DNA from: DAOQAU01 sp035354275
GTDB lineage: Bacteria > Cyanobacteriota > Vampirovibrionia > Gastranaerophilales > Gastranaerophilaceae
Length of the DNA: 36,254 bases
NCBI GenBank assembly: GCA_035354275.1
Contig: DAOQAU010000011.1
Span: forward strand, 1-36,254
Direction: 5' to 3'
The position numbers and the translations under genes were made by a program. Below, in pieces: positions 1-6,968 of the stretch. Under the pieces are notes generated by a model, which did not search any database, was not told where the DNA came from, and saw only the letters and a program-made list of their open reading frames with translations. Within the stretch, counting starts at the first letter, position 1. Each line of letters opens with the position of its first letter.

Positions 1-314
1 AAAATTGAAGATCCCGCCATAATAATTATATTTTTCCAATCATAGTCAACTTTCATAAGAGGATTTAAGAATTTTAATTTACCACTAATGAGTTTAGGAT
101 CTTTAATACATACTCCCCTCTTAAGTGCTATTGCTACTCCTGTTGCAACCCCAAGAGCAGTTGTTAAAAACACACCGCGTTTTACGTTTTTTGGGGCTTC
201 CGGCTGCTTTATTGCACTTTTAGGATGTTTTTTGCCTTTGTTTACATCAGAAGTATAGCTTAGCGGAACTCCTGCGTACTTATTATTAAAATTTGCCAGT
301 ATTTGCATTGACAT
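1..314 (-). CDS. Lineage-specific membrane protein of unknown function, 3' part beyond window
   Basis: This is a partial gene: 104 residues are visible and the frame runs open off the left edge. ATG at 314 is preceded by GAAAGG at a 5-base spacing, which fixes the start; a second ATG two codons later is less well placed. Residues 8-15 (NFNNKYAG) resemble the N-terminal N..F.G-like motif seen in three other proteins of this window. Next comes a polar Lys/Pro-rich stretch (residues 24-46), then a hydrophobic Gly/Ala/Thr-rich helix at about 47-64 (GVFLTTALGVATGVAIAL) that fits a membrane segment. A second hydrophobic run begins near residue 95 at the edge. I do not recognise a named domain. The layout recalls multi-copy hypothetical proteins of gut Melainabacteria; that is recollection rather than a comparison made here. 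Confidence 0.75.
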   Translation of the reverse strand, partial: MSMQILANFNNKYAGVPLSYTSDVNKGKKHPKSAIKQPEAPKNVKRGVFLTTALGVATGVAIALKRGVCIKDPKLISGKLKFLNPLMKVDYDWKNIIIMAGSSI

Positions 315-381
315 TTTTACCTTTCACACAAAACATAAGAAAACAATATTAATAAAAAGAAAAGAAAAAAAAATTGCCTGA

Positions 382-401
382 TTGTTAAAAAAAATTAACA
401 A
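382..401 (-). terminator. Small hairpin just past the 161-residue unknown gene
   Basis: TTGTTAA, a 6-A spacer and TTAACAA form a perfect 7-bp stem. It starts four bases beyond the stop codon of the minus-strand gene ending at 405. Reading the minus strand, it is followed after about 8 bases by a long T run, so a weak intrinsic terminator is possible. The stem is all A/T except one G-C pair, and its right arm is part of the 395-409 motif, so its role is uncertain. Confidence 0.3.
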
Positions 402-409
402 ATATTAAC
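395..409 (-). promoter_or_regulatory. 15-base motif, near copy of 16339-16353
   Basis: On the minus strand this reads GTTAATATTTGTTAA. It matches the motif at 16339-16353 (GTTAATTTTTGTTAA) at 14 of 15 positions. Its near edge lies 81 bases upstream of the start of the membrane protein at 314, and it spans the stop codon of the gene ending at 405. The other copy lies 72 bases upstream of another lineage-specific protein. A regulator or sigma-factor site is inferred from position only. Confidence 0.3.
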
Positions 410-890
410 GATAAAACTTTGTAATCTCCTCAAAATAACGTTCTAAAGCTTTGTAACCGTCGTAAATTTCTTCCGACACAGCAGAATAATTGCTTGCCAC
501 AATAAATTTAAGTTCTTTTGCCCTGATTTGAATTATTTCGTCAGCATCTGAAGCTAATTGTTCGTTTGAAGAAACCGCCCATTTTTTAAGGTAGGCTAAT
601 TCTTCATTAATTTGCTTAATCGTTGAATGTTCAAGCAGATTAAAATCGTACTTCTTAAGAAGCGCAATTTCTTGATTTGTTATGCGGCTTTGAACCGCTT
701 GAAATTTATAAATTCTTTTGATAATTACATAATTATCAGCTGCGCGCTTATGAGAATAAGGCACAGAATTTTTAGCCAAAAGCGCAGTAGTTGACAATGA
801 AGTAAACATGTCACTTTCATTTGAAAACGCGCTCATAACCGTAATATTATTTAAATTTAATTTTTTATCAAAAACTGTTTTTTCTGCCAT
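405..890 (-). CDS. Unknown helical cytoplasmic protein, 161 aa
   Basis: I do not recognise this protein. The best start is ATG at 890, with GAGG about 8 bases upstream; an in-frame ATG 48 bases earlier (938) lacks such a site and would add a hydrophobic, unrelated-looking N-terminus. The protein is predicted largely alpha-helical, with charged Lys/Glu/Gln-rich stretches (about residues 48-110) and no signal peptide, Cys cluster or membrane segment. It ends in an aromatic/basic tail (EEITKFYR). It is transcribed away from pgpH. The shared 140-base divergent region contains an 11-bp perfect inverted repeat carrying TTGACA on both strands, so the two genes may be regulated from the same site. 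Coding status rests on the ribosome site and an uninterrupted frame. Confidence 0.7.
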   Translation of the reverse strand: MAEKTVFDKKLNLNNITVMSAFSNESDMFTSLSTTALLAKNSVPYSHKRAADNYVIIKRIYKFQAVQSRITNQEIALLKKYDFNLLEHSTIKQINEELAYLKKWAVSSNEQLASDADEIIQIRAKELKFIVASNYSAVSEEIYDGYKALERYFEEITKFYR

Positions 891-945
891 AACATATCCC
901 TCAAGCTTGATGATATAACATACAAAAATAAAAGTCATGCGTTTT

Positions 946-971
946 TGTCAAATTATTAAGATAATTTGACA
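946..971. promoter_or_regulatory. Divergent palindrome with TTGACA on both strands
   Basis: The arms TGTCAAATTAT (946-956) and ATAATTTGACA (961-971) are perfect reverse complements around a 4-base centre. Each arm contains a consensus -35 hexamer facing outwards: rightwards toward pgpH (966-971) and leftwards toward the 161-residue unknown (946-951). A right-hand -10-like TAGAAT lies at 987-992, with a short 15-base spacer; no good leftward -10 is evident. It could be an operator overlapping divergent promoters or an RNA hairpin. The function is inferred. Confidence 0.4.
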
Positions 972-1030
972 TTTTCTTTTTTGTTATAGAATGTTATTAA
1001 TAAAATATTACAGGAATCAGGAATGTTTTT

Positions 1031-3232
1031 ATGAATAAACCACAATCATTTGAAGCTATGGGAGAATTCTTTTCTTCTTCAAAATTTTTAAATCTTTGCG
1101 CATTTTTTGGTTTTGCTTTGTTGATGAGTATAATTCTTGCATCACAAAATTTGCTGTTTCAAAACATAATCGAAAACGGGATAAGCAAAAAGGACATAAT
1201 TGCCCAAAGAACAATTACCGTAATTGACACAAAAAGAACAGAACAGCATAAAAGAGAAATCTCTCAAAAAGTTGAACCAATTTTAGCTCCTGCAGAAGAC
1301 AGTTTTATTAAAAATAACCTTGAAACTCTTGAAAGCTCAATACTTCAAATAAGAAAAAAAGACGTTCCGATGTCAGTAAAAACAAGCGAATTATCAATTC
1401 TTTTCGATATTTCCGAAGGATACAGAAAAGAGTTTGTTATTAACTACTTATTAAAAACAAACGAAAACAGCGTAAGACAAGTATTTGACAAAGCCTCTCT
1501 TGTATTGACAAATATACTAAGCGTAGGAATAAGTGAAAAAGATTATGAAAACAATAATATAAGGAAAATAATCCACCGTAATATGGTCTCTAACATTCCA
1601 AAAAGTCAATCAACGGTTATTACAGAGCTTTTGGAACAGGTAATTGTCCCGAATTTAATAATAGATGAAGACGCAACAACCACAGCCAAGAAAAATGCCC
1701 AAGACGCAGTCAAACCCGTTGAAGTAGTTTTTGAAAAAGGCGATAAGATAGTTTTTGAAGGTGAACCCGTAACTCAGCTTAAGCGTGATGCTTTAAGGAA
1801 AGCTGGTTATAATGTTCTGGAAATGAACTTTAAAGGATTCTTAGGAATTTTTATTATTGTTTTATTAACTTCTCTTGCCTTTTTAAAATATTTAAGAACA
1901 TTTGAAAAACAATATATAGAATCAAGCAGAATAATGATAATGGGAGCATTATCACTAGCATTTGCTTTAATTTCTATCTTAATACCTACGGGATTTTCAC
2001 CTTATATGTTACCAATGCCTGCATTTATAATAATTCTTTCAATATTTACAACTCCGAGAATAGCAATGATGCTTGCATCTCTTATGTTAATAACTCTTAC
2101 GCTTACACTGGAGTATAATATACAATTTGTTCTTGCATTTGCATTAATTAATTTAATCTCAATGATTACAATAGCTCAAGTAAAGTTTTCAAGAAGGTTC
2201 GATTTAATTAAAACAGGTATAGACATTGCCCTGACATCTGTCGTAATAGTGGTAAGCATATATTTACTTGAAAAATGCCTTATTGAAGTTGACAACGCAT
2301 TAATAGTAACCGACACAGCCATAACATTTATAAACTGTCTTCTCAGCGGAGTAATCGCACTTGGACTTTTGCCTTTGCTGGAGAGTATTTTTAAAATAAT
2401 AACCCCCTACGGACTTGCAGAACTTGCCGATCATAACCAACCGCTTATGAAAAGACTTCAATTTGAAGCCCCCGGAACATACCACCACAGCCTTATGGTA
2501 TCAAATCTGTGTGAAGCAGCCGCCGAATCCGTCGGAGCAAACCCGATTTTAGCAAGAGTCGGAGCCTTCTACCACGATATAGGAAAATTAAAAAGGCCGT
2601 TGTTTTTTGTAGAAAATCAATCTTACTTCGGCATCGAAAATCCGCATGCAAAGCTTAATCCCAGATTGAGCAAAATGGTAATAACCGCGCACCCCAAAGA
2701 CGGTGTAGAATTAGCAAAAGAATACGGACTTCCGCCAATCATTTATAATTTCATCTTGCAGCACCACGGAGAAGGTCTTGCAAGCTATTTTTACACGCAA
2801 GCCGTTGCCGAAGAAGGCGCAGAAAACGTAAAAGAAGAACAATTCAGATACACAGGCCCAAAACCAAACATGAAAGAAACGGCGATTCTTATGATAGCAG
2901 ATGCGGTTGAATCTGCGACAAGGGCACTTAAAAACCCTACTCCTGAGGAAATCGAAACGATTATTGATAAAATTATTATAGAAAGATTAAACGACGGACA
3001 GCTTTCTGACAGTCCGCTTACTCTTCGGGATATAAAAACAATCGCTGCTACTTTTAACAGAATTTTAAGAGGCATGCAACATAACAGGATTAAGTATCAC
3101 GAAGATATTGTCCATGAACTGGATAAAACTAAAATCAATATTCCGATGCCGGATAAAGTTATCGACAAAGAGCTTGATGAAAAAATAAGGCAGCTTGAAC
3201 AAGGCGGAAATGAAAAAAATGATAAAAAGTAA
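1031..3232 (+). CDS. pgpH: Cyclic-di-AMP phosphodiesterase, PgpH family (7TMR-HD)
   Basis: This is a 733-residue membrane protein of the 7TM-HD family, whose characterised members hydrolyse the second messenger c-di-AMP to pApA. Order of parts: a membrane anchor at about 20-42; an extracytoplasmic 7TMR-HDED-type region at about 45-265; a cluster of hydrophobic helices at about 267-455; then a cytoplasmic HD phosphohydrolase domain. The HD domain shows GTYHHSLMVSNL at about 482-493 and the metal-binding pair YHDIGK with H515/D516, followed by RPLFFVENQ, as in PgpH. The ATG at 1031 has AGGAA upstream. The 3' end overlaps ybeY by 23 bases, and dgkA follows, an order common around ybeY in Gram-positives and cyanobacteria. 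c-di-AMP usually controls potassium and osmotic balance; that role here is inferred from the family. Confidence 0.92.
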   Translation: MNKPQSFEAMGEFFSSSKFLNLCAFFGFALLMSIILASQNLLFQNIIENGISKKDIIAQRTITVIDTKRTEQHKREISQKVEPILAPAEDSFIKNNLETLESSILQIRKKDVPMSVKTSELSILFDISEGYRKEFVINYLLKTNENSVRQVFDKASLVLTNILSVGISEKDYENNNIRKIIHRNMVSNIPKSQSTVITELLEQVIVPNLIIDEDATTTAKKNAQDAVKPVEVVFEKGDKIVFEGEPVTQLKRDALRKAGYNVLEMNFKGFLGIFIIVLLTSLAFLKYLRTFEKQYIESSRIMIMGALSLAFALISILIPTGFSPYMLPMPAFIIILSIFTTPRIAMMLASLMLITLTLTLEYNIQFVLAFALINLISMITIAQVKFSRRFDLIKTGIDIALTSVVIVVSIYLLEKCLIEVDNALIVTDTAITFINCLLSGVIALGLLPLLESIFKIITPYGLAELADHNQPLMKRLQFEAPGTYHHSLMVSNLCEAAAESVGANPILARVGAFYHDIGKLKRPLFFVENQSYFGIENPHAKLNPRLSKMVITAHPKDGVELAKEYGLPPIIYNFILQHHGEGLASYFYTQAVAEEGAENVKEEQFRYTGPKPNMKETAILMIADAVESATRALKNPTPEEIETIIDKIIIERLNDGQLSDSPLTLRDIKTIAATFNRILRGMQHNRIKYHEDIVHELDKTKINIPMPDKVIDKELDEKIRQLEQGGNEKNDKK

Positions 3233-3716
3233 TATTTTTTCAGAAAATATTCATCCGTCTATTAAAATTAACGAAAAATATTTTATTTCGGCTGCAAAAA
3301 ATATTCTTAAATATTATCTTCAAGACAATAATATTTTTGACAAATCCTGCCTTGCAAAGAAAAAATTTAAAACTTTATCTTTTGATATTCTTTATTGTGA
3401 CAGCAAAAAAGCTCACGAAATAAATAAAGAATACAGAAAAAAAGATTACCCTGCCGACATAATTACTTTTGCTATTTTTGCCGATTCCAACGAAAAATTT
3501 GTATTTGATAATGAAATAAATTTAGGCGAAATAATAATTTCGTTGGATAATGCAACACAAGAAGCACAAAAAAAAGGTACGCCGTTAAAGGAAGAATTAA
3601 AGTTTTTAATCAGTCATGGAATAATGCACCTTCTCGGATTTGACCACGAAACCAATGAGAAGTATAATTTTATTGTAACAGCACAGGACAATGCGCTAAA
3701 GAATTTAAAGGGATAA
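3210..3716 (+). CDS. ybeY: Endoribonuclease YbeY, rRNA maturation factor
   Basis: This is a 168-residue metal-dependent RNase family protein involved in 16S rRNA 3'-end maturation and ribosome quality control. The diagnostic zinc site is SHGIMHLLGFDHE near the C-terminus, with H136, H140 and H146. The domain around LSFDILYCDSKKAHEINKEY and the ADIITFAIF strand are also typical. ATG at 3210 was chosen because AAGG lies 5 bases upstream; an upstream TTG at 3195 and an ATG at 3219 are less well placed. The gene starts inside the end of pgpH and stops one base before dgkA, so the three are translationally linked. The N-terminal 40 residues are Lys/Asn/Ile-rich and somewhat longer than in compact homologues. 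Confidence 0.93.
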   Translation: MKKMIKSNIFSENIHPSIKINEKYFISAAKNILKYYLQDNNIFDKSCLAKKKFKTLSFDILYCDSKKAHEINKEYRKKDYPADIITFAIFADSNEKFVFDNEINLGEIIISLDNATQEAQKKGTPLKEELKFLISHGIMHLLGFDHETNEKYNFIVTAQDNALKNLKG

Positions 3717-3717
3717 T

Positions 3718-4095
3718 ATGTCGAAATATAAGTCAAAAGGGGGATTTTCAGGAACTTGCCAAAATGCTTTCAAGGGCATAAGGTTGGCACTCAAAAGCGA
3801 AAGAAATATCCGTGTGCATTTTTCTATCGCGCTTTTGGTTACCGCTTTGGGCATAATTTTAAAATTTTCGCCTCTTGAATTCAGTATTTTGCTTTTTACG
3901 ATTTCGCTTGTAATTATTGCTGAAATGGTAAATTCAGCAATAGAATTTTCACTCGATTCGATATATAAAAATAAATATTCAAAAATGGTGGGAATGGCAA
4001 AAGACATAGCAGCAGGTGCAGTTATGATTGCAACTTTCATAAGTATTGCCATAGGAATTTTGTTGTTTGGAAGCAAATTATTTAATTTATTTTAA
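3718..4095 (+). CDS. dgkA: Undecaprenol/diacylglycerol kinase, DgkA family
   Basis: This is a 125-residue integral membrane kinase. Family members phosphorylate diacylglycerol (proteobacteria) or undecaprenol (Gram-positives), feeding the lipid carrier pool for cell-wall synthesis. Three hydrophobic segments are visible, at about 36-50, 55-75 and 98-117. The signature runs through AEMVNSAIEFSLD (E69, E76) and continues to GMAKDIAAGAV, the conserved K-D-A-A-A-V block. The N-terminal amphipathic part (FSGTCQNAFKGIRLALKSERN) is also typical. AGGGA sits just before the ATG, which begins one base after the ybeY stop. Which lipid is used cannot be read from the sequence. The gene ends two bases from the convergent repeat-protein gene, with no clear terminator between them. 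Confidence 0.9.
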   Translation: MSKYKSKGGFSGTCQNAFKGIRLALKSERNIRVHFSIALLVTALGIILKFSPLEFSILLFTISLVIIAEMVNSAIEFSLDSIYKNKYSKMVGMAKDIAAGAVMIATFISIAIGILLFGSKLFNLF

Positions 4096-4097
4096 AA

Positions 4098-5492
4098 TTA
4101 AACTTTCAAACTATATTTGCTCAAAAATTTTGCCCTAAATCTTGTAATCGGCAGTGAATGTCTTGCAAAAGCATCAAATTTTGTATCAGGATTGATTTTA
4201 ACCCTATGATCAATATAATTAATTTTACCTTGAATTTTTCCGCCAATAGTGCTTCTGTCATAAAGATAATATTTAGGTGCAACTATATTTTTAATACCGG
4301 CTGTATCATTCACATTTAAACCTTCTTGTTGTACCCAAATATCAGAGGCTTGACCATTATCATGAAGTGTCAATCCTCTTTTCACTTCAGATTTTTGAAG
4401 CTTTGCCCAGTCCAAAACGTTTGCACAATCACCAACCTTTACATTAACAGCAACAGAATCCCCTCTCAATGATAAGTCGCCATTAATCAAAGAATTTTCA
4501 ACCCTTGCACTATCAATAACCTTTAATGTATTAGTTTTCAACTTGGTCGCAAAAGCATTTTGGCCTATTAAAGAAGATTTTTTTACAGTAACATCGGAAA
4601 CAGAAGCAGAATTACCTGCAACAAGATCACCTTTTGAAATTGAACTTTTTACTATTGATGAATGTCCCGCTCCAATATGTCGAAGCGCAACTACCTTTTG
4701 TAATATTGAATTATTATGAGCATAAAAAGAGCCTGCAACTGAATGAGAGACTCTCGATTTATTACAAGTATTTAAAACATGTTCGACACCTGACATTGAT
4801 AAAACAGCCGAATCATGTAAATCTGCATTATTTTGTATTTTTAATCTTAAAGCCCTTGAATTTTCCCAAGCCGAAAAGTTATTTTTAACAACAACATTAT
4901 CGGCAAAAGATGCATTATCTAAATACAAATCACCTACGGTTGAATTTCTTACTTTTGATTTTCCATAAAGATCAAGGTCTTCAGATACGCTCATTTTTTT
5001 AAGATTTGAAGAATTATAAAATTCTGCATTTTTTACTTCAACGTACGAATCTAATTTACTGTTTCTTGCCTTTAAATCATCTGCAAAGATAAATCTTGAC
5101 TTAAAATCACCTAAAATACTTACAAATTTAGCCCTAATGCCGACATTTTGTCCGCCTTCGATTTTAATTTTATCAACTTCGATAACTTTATCAAGACTTC
5201 CGCCTCTTTGAAAAATAAAAGAAGCATCTTTAAGTATTTCTTCATCAAAATATTCATTTCCGTCAAGTATAGTAATACTTTTGGGCTTAAGACCCACTAA
5301 ATCGCCTGCTTCATTCAATGCGCCATTACTTTTTAAAAAGCTTTTTATGTCACCGGAAAGTTTACCGACTTTCTGTTCCATTAATTGCAGAATTTCTTGT
5401 CCCATTTTTTCAGAATACTTATGATACTTAATCAGCAAACTGCCCGTACCTTCAAATGAAACATTAGAATGACTCTCTTTGTCAACAAACAT
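4098..5492 (-). CDS. Tandem-repeat protein, probable beta-solenoid, function unknown
   Basis: This is a 464-residue protein I cannot assign to a named family. The N-terminal 20 residues contain NVSFEG (10-15), the short motif shared with other unknowns here. Residues about 20-110 form a mixed helical/globular part. From about 139 to 415 there are some 15 back-to-back degenerate repeats of 16-17 residues, with a pattern like L-x-L-x-x-N-S-x-V-x-x-S-x-V-x-G-D (for example LDLYGKSKVRNSTVGD, LYLDNASFADNVVVKNN, LSLRGDSVAVNVKVGDC). Such spacing fits one coil per repeat of a beta-helix, as in bactofilin-like or polymer-forming folds. The C-terminus is basic (RFRAKFLSKYSLKV). There is no classical signal peptide. 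ATG at 5492 has AAAGGGA upstream. The structural call is inference from periodicity. Confidence 0.8.
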   Translation of the reverse strand: MFVDKESHSNVSFEGTGSLLIKYHKYSEKMGQEILQLMEQKVGKLSGDIKSFLKSNGALNEAGDLVGLKPKSITILDGNEYFDEEILKDASFIFQRGGSLDKVIEVDKIKIEGGQNVGIRAKFVSILGDFKSRFIFADDLKARNSKLDSYVEVKNAEFYNSSNLKKMSVSEDLDLYGKSKVRNSTVGDLYLDNASFADNVVVKNNFSAWENSRALRLKIQNNADLHDSAVLSMSGVEHVLNTCNKSRVSHSVAGSFYAHNNSILQKVVALRHIGAGHSSIVKSSISKGDLVAGNSASVSDVTVKKSSLIGQNAFATKLKTNTLKVIDSARVENSLINGDLSLRGDSVAVNVKVGDCANVLDWAKLQKSEVKRGLTLHDNGQASDIWVQQEGLNVNDTAGIKNIVAPKYYLYDRSTIGGKIQGKINYIDHRVKINPDTKFDAFARHSLPITRFRAKFLSKYSLKV

Positions 5493-5584
5493 ATAATATC
5501 CCTTTCTCTTAAAAAATTAACGATTTATAAAAAAATCAAAATATTTATTTTTGTTATTTTCTTAATAAAAATTTACTTATTAAA

Positions 5585-6535
5585 TTAGACCAAACTTGCT
5601 TCAAGTATCTGAGCACCGTTTTCTTCTACTTTGAGAGTTTTGATATCTGTTTTTACGTTTAAATCTGCCCAAGTTTCGCTTACGATGGATTTAATTTTCT
5701 CCAAATTGTTTTTCTGTGAAATTATTAAAATAGAAGGTCCCGCACCGCTTAGGACACAACCTAAAACGTTTTCTTCGTGTTTAAGATTTTCAATGATTTC
5801 ACAAAGTCCGGGAACTAATTTCATCCTGTATTGCTGATGAAGCTTGTCTTGAAGAGCCAGTTTCATTAACTCCGCATCTTTTGAATGAATTGCTTCAACA
5901 AACATCGCAAGCCTTCTTGCGTTAAAAGTTGCATCTTGCATTGGAACTTCTTTAGGCAAAACAGAGCGTGCGATTTCAGTTGCAAGTTCAAAATCGGGGA
6001 TACAAACAGTTATATGCCATTCTTCGGGCCATTTAAGCTTTCTGTAAAGGATACTTCCGTCTTCTTCCTGCGAAGTTAAAACAAGGCCGCCGACTATTGC
6101 AGGTGTAACGTTATCGGGATGCCCTTCGACTTCTGTTGCGATAGAAAGCAAAGCCGCCTCATCTGCAGGTTTTCCCAATAATTCGTTTGCCGCGAGAAGT
6201 CCGCCCACAATTACTGCAGCCGAGCTTCCAAGCCCTCTTGCTATGGGTATTTGAGATTTTATTGTTATTTTTAATTCTGCAGGATTTTGTCCGATTGAAT
6301 TATAAAGCAATTCAACTGCCTTATAAACAATGTTATTCTCATCTGTAGGAATGTGCTCCATTGCAAAATCTTCTTCGGTATCACCTTCCGACATTACATT
6401 AATTTCTATTCCGGTGCCGGGCAAAACTGTTTCTTCAATAGTTACAGTGTTATAAATAGGCAATGCCATGCCCAAACAATCAAAACCTGAACCTATATTT
6501 GCCGTTGTAGCCGGCACTTTAACGCTTATTTTCAT
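5585..6535 (-). CDS. thrB: Homoserine kinase
   Basis: This is a 316-residue GHMP-family kinase that phosphorylates L-homoserine with ATP, the committed step from the aspartate branch to threonine. The N-terminus (VPATTANIGSGFDCLGMAL, residues 7-25) is the typical homoserine-kinase start. The ATP-binding GHMP motif PIARGLGSSAAV lies at about 97-108. The C-terminal GHMP block is seen as VLGCVLSGAGPSILI. Length matches the family. ATG at 6535 has AGAGGAAAT upstream. No threonine synthase or homoserine dehydrogenase is adjacent, so the pathway is dispersed or lies outside the window. A promoter with an extended -10 is proposed at 6560-6589. Confidence 0.95.
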   Translation of the reverse strand: MKISVKVPATTANIGSGFDCLGMALPIYNTVTIEETVLPGTGIEINVMSEGDTEEDFAMEHIPTDENNIVYKAVELLYNSIGQNPAELKITIKSQIPIARGLGSSAAVIVGGLLAANELLGKPADEAALLSIATEVEGHPDNVTPAIVGGLVLTSQEEDGSILYRKLKWPEEWHITVCIPDFELATEIARSVLPKEVPMQDATFNARRLAMFVEAIHSKDAELMKLALQDKLHQQYRMKLVPGLCEIIENLKHEENVLGCVLSGAGPSILIISQKNNLEKIKSIVSETWADLNVKTDIKTLKVEENGAQILEASLV

Positions 6536-6559
6536 ATTTCCTCTGTTTCTTGTAATGAC

Positions 6560-6589
6560 ATAATATCACAAAAAATTTTTTTCAAACAA
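6560..6589 (-). promoter_or_regulatory. Putative thrB promoter
   Basis: On the minus strand the -10 is TATTAT (6560-6565), preceded by TGA to give an extended TGnTATTAT element. The -35 is a weak TTGTTT (6584-6589) at an 18-base spacing. The expected start site lies about 20 bases upstream of the thrB ATG. Confidence 0.4.
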
Positions 6590-6708
6590 TGCCAATTCGC
6601 GCTTATAGTTTGATATACCATACATATAGAGGGTATTTCAAAAATAAATTTAAGATTTTAAAAATTAAAGCCGATATAACATATATATTAACAAAATGAG
6701 GTGTGCGC

Positions 6709-6909
6709 ATGTCAACAGTTGAATATCCTGCAATGATTTACAAAAACAGTCGGAACAATAATTTTAATGCAAATTGTATTGTAAAAAATGTTATAGGTTT
6801 CGGTAAGACCGAAGAAGAGGCTCTTAATAATCTCAAAGCCTCTCTGCAAAAAGATACAAACATTGAGATAATTATAAAACCTATGTACGGGCTTTCGATA
6901 GCACAATAA
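6709..6909 (+). CDS. HicB-like small protein, 66 aa
   Basis: This is a 66-residue protein with the layout of the HicB antitoxin N-terminal fold (a partial RNase-H-like fold). An opening strand YPAMIYKN is followed by a short loop, a second strand (FNANCIVKNVIGFG), then TEEEALNNLKASL, the helix that in HicB proteins reads T-x-E-E-A-L-x-N-x-x-x-A-L. The protein stops after one more strand, so there is no C-terminal DNA-binding domain. ATG at 6709 has GAGG 7 bases upstream; a GTG at 6703 is less well placed. No HicA toxin lies beside it. The next gene is the FliI-like ATPase 59 bases on. It may be an orphan HicB-fold protein rather than an active toxin-antitoxin partner. Confidence 0.65.
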   Translation: MSTVEYPAMIYKNSRNNNFNANCIVKNVIGFGKTEEEALNNLKASLQKDTNIEIIIKPMYGLSIAQ

Positions 6910-6913
6910 ATTA

Positions 6914-6943
6914 TTGCCCTATTCATTAAAAATATGCTATTAT
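6914..6943 (+). promoter_or_regulatory. Putative promoter for the FliI-like ATPase gene
   Basis: The hexamers are TTGCCC (6914-6919), an 18-base spacer and TATTAT (6938-6943). The predicted start near 6950 leaves a leader of about 19 bases containing GGGAG ahead of the ATG at 6969. Confidence 0.4.
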
Positions 6944-6968
6944 AAAAGGGTGGGAGAATAATAGTGCA

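Noticed and set aside
891..938. In-frame ATG at 938 extending the 161-residue unknown by 16 residues
   Set aside because: No ribosome site there, while ATG at 890 has GAGG at a good spacing; the extension would also run toward the divergent promoter palindrome.
3195..3209. TTG at 3195 as the ybeY start
   Set aside because: No Shine-Dalgarno sequence; ATG at 3210 has AAGG five bases upstream.
3705..4076. Open frame of 123 codons antisense to dgkA
   Set aside because: Shadow of the real gene: dgkA carries the family motifs and a ribosome site, while the antisense frame has neither.
6614..6636. Weak hairpin ATACC/GGTAT upstream of the HicB-like gene
   Set aside because: Only five pairs with a 12-base loop in A/T-rich DNA; not distinguishable from chance.
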